In this document: positions 27,811 to 36,366 of the stretch, in pieces
Layout: each line of letters starts with the position of its first letter
Numbering within the stretch: position 1 is the first letter of the stretch
The notes under the pieces: generated by a model
What the model was told of the DNA's origin: nothing
Databases searched by the model: none
Seen by the model: only the letters and a program-made list of their open reading frames with translations
Source of the DNA: JAKVBK01 sp022447275
GTDB taxonomy: Bacteria > Pseudomonadota > Alphaproteobacteria > Rhodobacterales > Rhodobacteraceae
Length of the DNA: 64,000 bases
Direction: 5' to 3'
Assembly (NCBI GenBank): GCA_047125605.1
Contig: CP138932.1
Coordinates: 2,108,001 to 2,172,000 of the forward strand
Position numbers and translations under genes: made by a program

Positions 27811-28182
27811 ATGAGCGCAGCTTCCACTGAGGTCAGCCTGCAAAATGGCCTGTACACAGCGCATCTCAGTCTGCCCGGGATCCCTGCGGATGCCCCCCCT
27901 GATCTTGCCTTGCAATATTTGGGTGAAGACCTGCCTGACGCACATTTGGTACATCTTTCGGATGATAAATGGCGCCTAGAGGTTCCCATTCCGTCCAACC
28001 TCCTGAGCGATGGGGTGCATACGCTTCTGCTTGTTAAGGATCAGGGCACGGACCTGCTCCACAGCCATGTGATCGCATCCGGTACGGCACTGTCACAGGA
28101 TATGCGGGCCGAGCTGGCTTTGATGCGGGCCGAGCTGGATCTTCTGAAACGCGCGTTTCGCCGCAAACTGGCCGAAGACTAG
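27811..28182 (+). CDS. hypothetical protein with C-terminal heptad repeat
   Basis: A 123-aa protein with GGAG upstream of its ATG. The N-terminal 90 residues form a beta-rich domain (VSLQNGLYTAHLSLPG). The C terminus is a coiled coil made by a 21-bp duplication encoding MRAELAL / MRAELDL (28102-28117 and 28123-28138). It converges on the hydrolase gene with a 4-nt overlap. It probably forms a unit with the preceding hypothetical gene; function unknown. Confidence 0.68.
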   Translation: MSAASTEVSLQNGLYTAHLSLPGIPADAPPDLALQYLGEDLPDAHLVHLSDDKWRLEVPIPSNLLSDGVHTLLLVKDQGTDLLHSHVIASGTALSQDMRAELALMRAELDLLKRAFRRKLAED

Positions 28183-29126
28183 TCCGGAGTTCCTTGCCCG
28201 GGCGCAAAGCTGCTTAGGATGGCATCACTCACCCCTTCAGCATGGGTGAAAGGCAAGCCATGGTCTGCCCGTTTAAACACGATCTGGCGCGCCGAGGGGT
28301 TTGCGGTCGCGAGCATGTCCTTGGCCCGCAGGGGAATGACACTGTCTTGCCCGCCCCAGATCGCGGCAACGGGCAGCCCCCTCTTTGCAAGCTTGGCATG
28401 AATCCGCGTTTGATCTTCGGCCAGCATGTTCCGCAGGCTGGATGTGACCGCCGGAAAATAGCCCTTGCGGCGGGTTTCCTGCGCCATCACAGCGGCGATG
28501 TCGCTGCATTCAGGCGCTCGGTTGCGCAGCTCCATGGCACCTTTGCGCAGGACATGCGGGCCGAGCACATGCATCGCCCAATTGCCGAGGACAGGTGTGT
28601 CGCGCACAAAGCGCGTGAACCGATCGGGCGTATACTCCAGGCCACCGGGCGCCAACAGACACAGGCCCCGCACTTTCAAGGGATGCGCCTCTGCAAAAGC
28701 AGTGGCGATCGCGCCCCCCATGGAATAGCCGATCGCAAGCACCGGTTGGTCAACCTCCTCCGCTTGCAAAAGCTCTGTGATCTGCTCCAGGAACAGACCC
28801 CGACCGTGGCGGCGTGCTGGGCTGTCAGAAAGTCCGCGCCCGTACAGATCATAGCTGAGCACCCGCCACCCCCCTGCCGCAAGCCGCGGGGCAAGGCGAT
28901 CAAACACCGCGGACGGGGTAGTCAATCCATGGATGCACAGGGCAACCGGACCATTTTGCGGGCCAATGGCATGATGACGCCAGGTTGTGCCGGCAGATAG
29001 CCTGTGCGCGCGCCCGGATTGGGTCCGACGCAAAGCGGTGCCAACACGGGGACGCAGCGCCTCGCTCATCGGGGCGGCCCCCCCGACAAGAGCCAGTGTG
29101 GCAAGCGTCCCGCCCAGCAGGCTCAT
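28179..29126 (-). CDS. alpha/beta hydrolase
   Basis: A 315-aa alpha/beta-hydrolase with an N-terminal hydrophobic stretch that could anchor it to the membrane. The oxyanion HGLTTPS segment is near 91, the nucleophile elbow GYSMGG near 146-151, the acid lies in WGGQDSVIP, and the catalytic His in ADHGLPF. It overlaps the upstream ornithine cyclodeaminase gene by 4 nt (ATGA), so the two are probably translationally coupled. The substrate is unknown; esterase or lactonase activity fits the fold. Confidence 0.82.
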   Translation of the reverse strand: MSLLGGTLATLALVGGAAPMSEALRPRVGTALRRTQSGRAHRLSAGTTWRHHAIGPQNGPVALCIHGLTTPSAVFDRLAPRLAAGGWRVLSYDLYGRGLSDSPARRHGRGLFLEQITELLQAEEVDQPVLAIGYSMGGAIATAFAEAHPLKVRGLCLLAPGGLEYTPDRFTRFVRDTPVLGNWAMHVLGPHVLRKGAMELRNRAPECSDIAAVMAQETRRKGYFPAVTSSLRNMLAEDQTRIHAKLAKRGLPVAAIWGGQDSVIPLRAKDMLATANPSARQIVFKRADHGLPFTHAEGVSDAILSSFAPGQGTPD

Positions 29127-30031
29127 GCAGCCACCCGATCCAGGATGTAGCGTGCGGTCATCAGGTCCAGATGGGCGCCCCCGCCATTCTTGCTGACGGT
29201 GATCTCATCCTCGGAGTGGCGCGCAAAAAGCGGCAGATCGTAGTAATCCGCGATGATGTCTTCGCGGGAGAGCACCCCCTCCTGCAACGGAGTGGTGTAC
29301 TCCCCAATATGGCCGATGACCGTGTCCGTGCTGTCAAGAAACAGCCGGGCCTTGCGCAACAGAGCATCATCGGCCTCGCGCATATCGGACTTGTAGGCCC
29401 CGATCAGATCAACATGCGTGCCGGGCTGCACCCACTCCCCGCGCAAAACGGGCGCGGTTGACATGGTCGCGCAGCAGATGATGTCTGCCTCGGCAACGGC
29501 GGCAGGCAGATCGGTGGCAACGCTTGTGCCCGGATAGCGGGCGCACAGCGTTTGGGCGGTTGCTTCGGTTCGGTTCCAGATCGAGACAGGAACACCGGGA
29601 AAGCCTGCGGCATAGGCATCAATCATGCTGCCCGCGACCGTACCTGCACCAATGATCAGGATCCGGGATGGGTTCTTTGGCGCCAAGCGAAGGGCCGACA
29701 AAAGGCTATCACCGGCCGTTTTCCATTTTGTCACAAGGTGGAAATCAAGCAGCGCTTCCAATTGCCCGGTCCGGTCAGAATACAGACACACCCCACCATT
29801 GATCCCCACCACCCCATGCTGCGCATTTCCGGGGAAAATGGTTGCCGTCTTGACCAAAGCCCCAAGCCCGTCAATCCAGGCCGCGCGAGACAGCAGCGTA
29901 TCAGGGCTGCGGTTCAGGAAGGTGTCCCCGATGTCAGCCTTTGGCAAATCATGGCCAGCGGCCAGCGCCTCCACCAGTGCCAACCAATCCAGGCGGCTGT
30001 CCGCCTCGGCGAAATCAATGATCCGGTTCAT
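29123..30031 (-). CDS. ornithine cyclodeaminase / mu-crystallin family protein
   Basis: A 302-aa NAD-binding protein from the ATG at 30031, which has GAGGAAG upstream and overlaps the HAD gene stop (ATGA). The Rossmann motif is GAGTVAGSM near 123-131, and the C-terminal family block GTHVDLIGAYKSDMREADD is present. Members deaminate ornithine to proline or reduce cyclic ketimines and alanine-type imines; the exact substrate is not fixed. It lies in a three-gene leftward operon HAD - cyclodeaminase - alpha/beta hydrolase. Confidence 0.86.
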   Translation of the reverse strand: MNRIIDFAEADSRLDWLALVEALAAGHDLPKADIGDTFLNRSPDTLLSRAAWIDGLGALVKTATIFPGNAQHGVVGINGGVCLYSDRTGQLEALLDFHLVTKWKTAGDSLLSALRLAPKNPSRILIIGAGTVAGSMIDAYAAGFPGVPVSIWNRTEATAQTLCARYPGTSVATDLPAAVAEADIICCATMSTAPVLRGEWVQPGTHVDLIGAYKSDMREADDALLRKARLFLDSTDTVIGHIGEYTTPLQEGVLSREDIIADYYDLPLFARHSEDEITVSKNGGGAHLDLMTARYILDRVAA

Positions 30032-30657
30032 CGCGCTTCCTCGCGTGTCAGCAAGCCCGCCTGCACCAGCCGTTCCGCCCAACCTGCGGGGCCTTCAAAC
30101 AGATGGGTTTGCCAGCCCCTTGTCTGCGCCATATTGATATTTTCTTGGCGATCATCCGTGAAAAGCAGGCCCTCAGGCGCGTGCCCACATTGGGCCTCAA
30201 CCATCTCATAGATCTCCGGCTCCGGCTTGATGCGGCGCATATGCCCCGAGACATATTCCTGATCCCATTCGGACAAGAAATCATAATGCGTGCGGGCATA
30301 GGCAAAGCTTTCGACCCCGAAATTCGTCAGGCAAAACACTGGTACATGCTTTGCGCGCAGCGCCCGTTGTAGACGCACAGAGCGCTCGATCACAGGGCTT
30401 GCCATCTCGATCCAGCGGTCGTGCCAGAGGCGGATTTCATCACGCCATTGCAGCGTTGCTTCCGCCATTTCATAGATCGTCTCCCGGAACGGGCCGCCCC
30501 TGTCCACGCGATCATTCATGGCGTGCAAATCAACATCTGCGAACATGCGTTTGCGGCGTGCCTCGCCAATAACGGCGTCATAAAACCGCTCTGGCTGCCA
30601 TTCGATCAAGACATTGCCAATATCGAAAATGACGGCTTTAACGGGGGGAGAGGTCAT
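30028..30657 (-). CDS. HAD-family hydrolase
   Basis: A 209-aa haloacid dehalogenase superfamily phosphatase. Motif I is FDIGNVLIEW near 11-20; note that the usual DxD is DIG here, as in YihX-like members. Motif II is CLTNFG near 113, and motif IV is FTDDRQENI near 172. It probably dephosphorylates a small sugar or nucleotide phosphate. It is the first gene of the three-gene leftward operon. Confidence 0.85.
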   Translation of the reverse strand: MTSPPVKAVIFDIGNVLIEWQPERFYDAVIGEARRKRMFADVDLHAMNDRVDRGGPFRETIYEMAEATLQWRDEIRLWHDRWIEMASPVIERSVRLQRALRAKHVPVFCLTNFGVESFAYARTHYDFLSEWDQEYVSGHMRRIKPEPEIYEMVEAQCGHAPEGLLFTDDRQENINMAQTRGWQTHLFEGPAGWAERLVQAGLLTREEAR

Positions 30658-30768
30658 GACGCGTGTTCCTTCTGTCTGGCGTACGATTGCCGATCATCGC
30701 ATAGGGTTCAAGCCGTCGGGGCAGGCCGGTCCTGCGCGCCACAGATGCCAATCGATACTGTGCGCATC

Positions 30769-31218
30769 CTAACGGTTGGTTTCCCGCAGTCCTTGCTCCA
30801 GCGCCTGACGGAACCGGGAGCGTTCCGCCTTGCCAAAGGGGCGGCCACCGCCGCCCTGCGATAGGGGCTGGGCCGCCCTGAGGTCTGTCATCAGATTGCG
30901 CGAGGCCAGCACCTGCGCGATGTTGCGCTCGGTAAGGCGGCTGCCATCCGGCTGCAGCACCAGCGCCCCCGCCGCGATGCAGTCCGCCGCCAGAGGGATG
31001 TCTGCGGTTACGACCACGTCGCCAGACGTTGCGTGCTCAGAGATATACCTGTCGGCCACGTCCAGCCCTTCGGACACGTAGATGATTTCTACCAACGGGT
31101 TGGCAGACGGGCGCAGCCCGCCATTGCACACGATCTTCACCGGGCGTTTGTGGCGGGTGGCAACGGCCTCAACCTCAGTTTTTACCGGACAGGCATCCCC
31201 ATCCACCCAGACAGTCAT
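30769..31218 (-). CDS. YaiI/YqxD family protein (DUF188, UPF0178)
   Basis: A 149-aa protein of the DUF188 family, with the N-terminal VWVDGDACPVK motif and the central VVVTADIPLAADCIAAGA segment. The acidic residues suggest a PIN-like nuclease fold, but activity is not established. It is followed at 12 nt by fghA in the upstream direction of transcription, and both run leftward. Confidence 0.88.
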   Translation of the reverse strand: MTVWVDGDACPVKTEVEAVATRHKRPVKIVCNGGLRPSANPLVEIIYVSEGLDVADRYISEHATSGDVVVTADIPLAADCIAAGALVLQPDGSRLTERNIAQVLASRNLMTDLRAAQPLSQGGGGRPFGKAERSRFRQALEQGLRETNR

Positions 31219-31230
31219 CGCAGGCCCCTC

Positions 31231-32061
31231 TCAGCCAAACAGCGCATCGGCGTGGAAAGACACGTGATCAGGGATGAAGCTCGCCACGAAGAAATAGCTG
31301 TGGTCATAGCCTCTCTGGATCCGGAAGGCGCCATCCTGACGGCGCGCGGCCATGGCGTGGGACAGCGCCTCGGACATCAGAAGATCAAGGAACTGGTCCG
31401 CCCCGCCCTGATCTACCAACAGCGGCACATCAAGCCCCACCTCCTGCATCTGCAGGGTGGCATCATGGGCTGCCCAGCCGGCTTCATCCGGCCCGAGATA
31501 GGCGCCCAGTTGCATGCGCCCCCAGTCCGAGGCCGTGGGATGCGCGATCGGAGCAAAGGCAGATACGGAGCGGTAGCGCCCGGGATGCGCCATGGCCAGT
31601 GTCAGCGCACCATGCCCGCCCATGGAATGGCCGGTGATGGCCTGTCTGTCAGGATCCAGGGCAAAGGCATCAAAAACCACCTCGGGCAACTCGGTTGCCA
31701 CATAATCCCACATCCGGAAATGGGGGGCCCATGGCGCTTGGGTGGCATTGACATAAAACCCCGCCCCCTGGCCCAGATCATAGGCTGCATCATCCGCAAC
31801 ATGCTGGCCCCTTGGTGACGTGTCCGGAAAGATCAGCGCGATCCCGTTTTCCGCCGCAAATGCCTGCGCACCGGCCTTTACCATTGCGTTTTCGTGTGTG
31901 CAGGTCAGGCCTGAAAGATACCACAAAACAGGGACAGGGCCCTGCCGCGCTTCCTTTGGCAGGAACAGCCCAAAGGTCATGTCACAGCCGCAGGCGGCAC
32001 TTTCATGGCGGTAAACACCTTGGGTGCCTTCAAAACATTTGTTCTCGGAAATCGTGTCCAT
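31231..32061 (-). CDS. fghA: S-formylglutathione hydrolase
   Basis: A 276-aa esterase-D type hydrolase. The start at 32061 (MDTISENKCFEG) is chosen because it gives the family N terminus. The segment CTHENAMVKAG near 53 and the nucleophile GHSMGGHGALT near 145 are diagnostic, and the His motif GYDHSYFFVASFI is at the C terminus. It completes glutathione-dependent formaldehyde oxidation to formate in the cytoplasm. The partner adhI/flhA and gfa genes are not in this window. Confidence 0.94.
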   Translation of the reverse strand: MDTISENKCFEGTQGVYRHESAACGCDMTFGLFLPKEARQGPVPVLWYLSGLTCTHENAMVKAGAQAFAAENGIALIFPDTSPRGQHVADDAAYDLGQGAGFYVNATQAPWAPHFRMWDYVATELPEVVFDAFALDPDRQAITGHSMGGHGALTLAMAHPGRYRSVSAFAPIAHPTASDWGRMQLGAYLGPDEAGWAAHDATLQMQEVGLDVPLLVDQGGADQFLDLLMSEALSHAMAARRQDGAFRIQRGYDHSYFFVASFIPDHVSFHADALFG

Positions 32062-32090
32062 GGTCTTTCTCCGGTTGGCGCATCCAAGGC

Positions 32091-33023
32091 CTACTGTGGC
32101 AGGCTGACCCACCCGATGACGAGGGAGACCGTCACGATACTGACAGCCGTCGAAACAAGGATTGCGGCGGACACCCGTTGCGGTGCCACCCCGTAATGCT
32201 GCGCAATGATGTAGACATTGCCCGCCACCGGCAAGGCGGCCGCTGCGATCATCACAGAGGCGGCATAGGGTTCAACCGAAAAAATCGCCAGCGCGGCAAC
32301 CGCGACGGCCAAGGGATGCAGAACAAGCTTGGACGTGCTGAGCCAGACGGCCACCGAAAGACGTTCCGCAGATTTGGTGGCAAGCGATGCGCCGATGGCG
32401 AAGAGGGCCCCCGGCGTTGCCGCGGCCCCGAGGATCAACAGAAACTCATTCACCGGACCCGGAATTGAAATGGACAGGCTTGAGCACAAGAAGCCCGCCG
32501 TCATCGACATGATCATCGGGTTTTTGACAAGGCCCTTGCCCACGGTCGCCAAGATGCCCAATGACATCCGCCCCTCCCGTGAGCCTGTGATTAGGATGAC
32601 GATCAGCGAGCCAAAAACGAGCAGATCAACCGCCAAGACCAAAACAACGGGGCCCACGGCGGCTTCGCCCATCAGCACCGCCAACATCGGCAGGCCCAGG
32701 AAGCCCACATTTCCGATCACGCCCACCTGTGCCTCCACGGCTGTTTCCGCCACGGTCAGGCCGCGCCATAAAGCGACGAAGGTCACGATCGCGTACACCA
32801 ATGCGGTTGCCCAGAGATAGGCAAAGATGAACGGCCACGAGAAGACCTCGCGCGCATCGAGGTTTGCAGAAAATTGGAAGATCATCGCCGAAAGCGCGAA
32901 GTAAAACACGAACTTGGTCAGATAGGCGGTGGCCTCTTCGGTGAAAAACCGTGTGCGCCCAGCCCAATAGCCAAGCCCGATCAGCCCAAAGAACGGCAGT
33001 GTTTTCAAAAAGATCGCCAACAT
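32091..33023 (-). CDS. AEC family transporter
   Basis: A 310-aa auxin-efflux-carrier family protein with ten hydrophobic segments, starting at the ATG at 33023 (MLAIFLKTLPFFGLIGLGY). Upstream in-frame codons would be soluble sequence overlapping the tetR promoter. Members export organic acids such as malate or malonate, or auxin-like compounds. The substrate is unknown. It diverges from the tetR gene, which may control it. Confidence 0.87.
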   Translation of the reverse strand: MLAIFLKTLPFFGLIGLGYWAGRTRFFTEEATAYLTKFVFYFALSAMIFQFSANLDAREVFSWPFIFAYLWATALVYAIVTFVALWRGLTVAETAVEAQVGVIGNVGFLGLPMLAVLMGEAAVGPVVLVLAVDLLVFGSLIVILITGSREGRMSLGILATVGKGLVKNPMIMSMTAGFLCSSLSISIPGPVNEFLLILGAAATPGALFAIGASLATKSAERLSVAVWLSTSKLVLHPLAVAVAALAIFSVEPYAASVMIAAAALPVAGNVYIIAQHYGVAPQRVSAAILVSTAVSIVTVSLVIGWVSLPQ

Positions 33024-33281
33024 GTTTTTGCGACCTAGCACGCACGACACACAGCCTCCAGCGATCCCAGTGCAAAGCTGCATTATTTCGCTGCCCTGTG
33101 TCCCAATCCCTTCAAGGGCGAAAGGTGCACAGCCTCGCCACCACAGACCAGTACCGAAATTGCCGCCGCCTACTTTTGGGTGCGAAATCGCCCAAGTTTG
33201 CTCAGAGACCCTTTTTCCAAACGGCTCTTGCCCGAAATGAACCGAACGGTTTACAATCGGAGGCTCCCTTGGAGGCAGAGA

Positions 33282-33908
33282 ATGAACACACAGGCAGCCA
33301 CGCCCGAAACAAAGCGCGGACGCAAGTTCGACCAAGTTCTAGAAGGGGCGCGCAGCGTCTTTCTTCAGGACGGGTTTGAAGGCGCTTCCGTGGATGTGAT
33401 TGCGCGGGCTTCTGGGGTTTCAAAGGCGACGCTTTATGCCTATTTCCCTGATAAGCGCCTGCTGTTCATGGAAGTCGCGAAGGGCGAATGCCAGCGGCAG
33501 TCTCACAGTGCGCTTGTCGAGATTGATTTCAGCCAGCCTCCAGAGATTGTGATGCGCGCGGCGGCCACTCGCCTTTTGGGGTTTGTCTTGTCGGAACTTG
33601 GGCGCGGTGTTTTCCGGATCTGCGTCGCAGAGAGCGACCGATTTCCAGAACTGGGCCAGGAGTTTTACGATCACGGTCCGGCATTAGTCCGGCAGAACCT
33701 CGTTTGCTATTTCGAAGCAGCGATCGCGCGCGGTGAACTGAAGATCGATGATTTGCCGCTGGCGGCTGATCAGTTTGCTGAGCTGTGCAAGGCAGATCTT
33801 TTCCCCCGCATGTTAATGGGGGTGCAATCAAGTTTCACACAGCAAGAGATCGACCGGGTAATCAACGGCGCTCTCAGTCTATGGCTGGCGCGTTATAGCA
33901 CTGCATAA
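33282..33908 (+). CDS. TetR-family transcriptional regulator
   Basis: A 208-aa repressor with GGAGG five to six bases before the ATG at 33282. The N-terminal helix-turn-helix is VDVIARASGVSKATLYAYFPDK near 38-59. The C-terminal ligand-binding part matches the AefR-like group (C-terminal TetR_C domain). The 258-nt divergent region with the AEC transporter suggests local control of that gene. Confidence 0.88.
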   Translation: MNTQAATPETKRGRKFDQVLEGARSVFLQDGFEGASVDVIARASGVSKATLYAYFPDKRLLFMEVAKGECQRQSHSALVEIDFSQPPEIVMRAAATRLLGFVLSELGRGVFRICVAESDRFPELGQEFYDHGPALVRQNLVCYFEAAIARGELKIDDLPLAADQFAELCKADLFPRMLMGVQSSFTQQEIDRVINGALSLWLARYSTA

Positions 33909-33992
33909 TCCGCGGATTTTAGTCATTAAGCGCCCGTTCACGCCCCTTTGCTAGCTTAATAGATGGGAAGTGTGCAAAGGAGGGGCAGCCAA

Positions 33993-34844
33993 ATGTCTGG
34001 TAACGCCGCGCCAATTATTATCAAACGCAAGAAAGTCATAGGAGGCGATGGGCATCACGGCGGTGCCTGGAAAGTGGCCTATGCAGATTTTGTAACGGCA
34101 ATGATGGCGTTTTTCCTTCTAATGTGGCTGCTAAACGCCACAACGGAGAAACAGCGCAAGGGCATCGCCGACTATTTCAGCCCAACTATTGCAGTAACCC
34201 GCATATCTGGCGGGGGCTCATCGACCTTCGGTGGTGACAGTGTTTTCACAGAGGAAAGCCTCGCCCAAAACGGGACGGGCGCGTCTTCAAACAAGCCAAC
34301 CGCAGAACAGCAGGCTCGGGGCGCCATGACAGGCCTCGAGGACACACAGCAAGCTGAAAGCAGCAGAGACCCAATGTCGGATATCGCCGACATCCTTTTG
34401 GGCACGGGCGGCGATGCGATGGAGGCAACAGATACGATGCGCCACATCGCCACCCGCCTTACTGATGAAGGCCTAGTTGTCGAGATTTTTGATCTCGAAG
34501 GCGCCCCCCTGTTCAAGCCCAACTCCGACGTTCCCAGCCCAATCCTTCAAGAGATCAGCGCCTTGATCGCAAGGGTCTTTTCACTCACGGAAAACGATGT
34601 GGCCGTCGCAGGGCACACCCGAGCGCGCGCCCTCGTCGTCGCCAACAATCCAGTTTGGGATTTGTCCTCCTCGAGAGCGCAGGCCTTTCGCGAGATGCTT
34701 TCGCGAGATGGGCTTTCTGAAAGCCGCGTTCAACGCATCACCGGCCATGCGGATCGTCAGCCCGTTGTGTCAAACACCATGGATGTGCGGAATAATCGCA
34801 TAGAGGTCACACTTCTGCGGTCGGACCTGAAAGATCCAAACTAG
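33993..34844 (+). CDS. motB: flagellar motor protein MotB
   Basis: A 283-aa stator protein from the ATG at 33993, preceded by GGAGGGG. A single transmembrane helix follows the basic N terminus, and Asp32 in AYADFVTAMMAFFLLMWLL is the proton-binding residue. The C-terminal OmpA/MotB peptidoglycan-binding domain includes AVAGHTRA and NNRIEVTLLR. It anchors the motor to the cell wall with MotA, which is not in the window. It leads the flagellar gene run that continues to flgI. Confidence 0.92.
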   Translation: MSGNAAPIIIKRKKVIGGDGHHGGAWKVAYADFVTAMMAFFLLMWLLNATTEKQRKGIADYFSPTIAVTRISGGGSSTFGGDSVFTEESLAQNGTGASSNKPTAEQQARGAMTGLEDTQQAESSRDPMSDIADILLGTGGDAMEATDTMRHIATRLTDEGLVVEIFDLEGAPLFKPNSDVPSPILQEISALIARVFSLTENDVAVAGHTRARALVVANNPVWDLSSSRAQAFREMLSRDGLSESRVQRITGHADRQPVVSNTMDVRNNRIEVTLLRSDLKDPN

Positions 34845-34993
34845 GCTCAGCGGTTAAAACTCAGACCCGAGACGGCCCACAATGATCCGATCAAGTCGAA
34901 ATTCAGCAAATTTGATTTGTTAGTCAGTCTTTAAGCACGCCTCTCCATGCTGAACGCAAAGTCAAAGGCCGAAGCAGCAGAAAGGCGCTCTAG

Positions 34994-36340
34994 ATGACTA
35001 TTTCCTCCTCGCTCAACGCGGGTGTCGCAGGGCTCACAGCCAACGCAACGCGTCTTGCCACCATTTCGGACAATATCGCGAATTCCGCCACCTACGGGTA
35101 TAAGCGTGCGGATTCAAGTTTTCACTCCATGGTGATAGATTCCGGCGCTGGCACCTATTCAGCTGGCGGTGTGCGTGTCACCACCTTCCGCGAGATCGAT
35201 CAACCGGGGGCACTTTTGTCGACATCGAATTCGACTGACCTTGCGGTGCGGGGTCGCGGCTTCCTGCCAGTAACAAACGCAAGCGCGCTAGAGTCTAAAA
35301 CGACTTCGAGTATCCCGATGGCTCTTACCACAACCGGTTCTTTCAAGACTGACTCAGAGGGGTACCTCGTATCAGATACAGGGCTAGTACTTCTTGGGTG
35401 GCCCGCGGATTCTGACGGCACAGTTCCCCTTTTCCCCCGCGATACTGTCGAAGGGTTGGAACCAATTCAGATCAACGTGAACCAATTTGCCGGCGAGCCA
35501 ACCACAAAAATCACCCTTGGAGTAAATTTGCCAGCCACGTCCACAGTTTATGGATACGATACGAGTGCCAACCCTAATCCCCAAACGTCAATTGAATATT
35601 TCGACAATCTGGGCACCTCACGCCAGCTCGTAGTGGAGTATGAACCGCGCCCCTCAACAAGCCTTGGAAATGCGCGATCTAACGAGTGGACAATGCGTAT
35701 TTACGATAATGCGACCCCCGATCCAACTACAGGTAACCCTACACTTGTAGGCGAATACGACCTGGAGTTCTCCGATGTCACAGGCTTCGGTGGCACGCTT
35801 GCGTCTGTTACCACCGTGAGCGGCGGGGCTTATGACAGTACAACGGGCACATTTGATGTAACAGTTGATCGAGGTCCAATAACAGTCACAATCGGATCGA
35901 TAGGCGCTGCTGTTGGAACCGGCATTTCCCAATTATCGGACACCTTCGCCCCCACCTCAATCCTTAAGGACGGCTCTGCGGTTGGCAACATGGTGGGCGT
36001 TGACGTTGACGCCAACGGGTATGTCTATGCCAATTTTGACATCGGTATTACACGAAGGATCTATCAGATACCGCTTGTAGATCTTCCCAACCCCAATGGA
36101 TTGACCCCGCTCGACAACCAAACTTTCGCCGTATCGAATACCTCCGGTTCATTCTTCCTATGGGATGCGGGTGACGGGCCAACGGGAGACATTATCGGCT
36201 ATGCACTTGAGGAAAGTGCAACCGATGTGGCCGGCGAATTGACCGATCTGATACAAACGCAGCGGGCATATTCATCGAATGCAAAGGTCATTCAAACCGT
36301 TGATGAAATGCTCCAAGAAACAACCAACATTAAACGCTGA
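34994..36340 (+). CDS. flgE: flagellar hook protein FlgE
   Basis: A 448-aa hook protein. The N-terminal rod-type motif SSLNAGVAGLTANATRLATI...NIANSATYGYKRA and the C-terminal helix ELTDLIQTQRAYSSNAKVIQTVDEM are the axial-protein signatures. The middle carries the variable hook domains with DNLGTSRQLVVEY. It is exported by the flagellar type III system and polymerises into the hook. The coding sequence looks AT-richer than upstream housekeeping genes. Confidence 0.93.
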   Translation: MTISSSLNAGVAGLTANATRLATISDNIANSATYGYKRADSSFHSMVIDSGAGTYSAGGVRVTTFREIDQPGALLSTSNSTDLAVRGRGFLPVTNASALESKTTSSIPMALTTTGSFKTDSEGYLVSDTGLVLLGWPADSDGTVPLFPRDTVEGLEPIQINVNQFAGEPTTKITLGVNLPATSTVYGYDTSANPNPQTSIEYFDNLGTSRQLVVEYEPRPSTSLGNARSNEWTMRIYDNATPDPTTGNPTLVGEYDLEFSDVTGFGGTLASVTTVSGGAYDSTTGTFDVTVDRGPITVTIGSIGAAVGTGISQLSDTFAPTSILKDGSAVGNMVGVDVDANGYVYANFDIGITRRIYQIPLVDLPNPNGLTPLDNQTFAVSNTSGSFFLWDAGDGPTGDIIGYALEESATDVAGELTDLIQTQRAYSSNAKVIQTVDEMLQETTNIKR

Positions 36341-36366
36341 GGCTTTATTGAAGCGGGAGTGATCCA

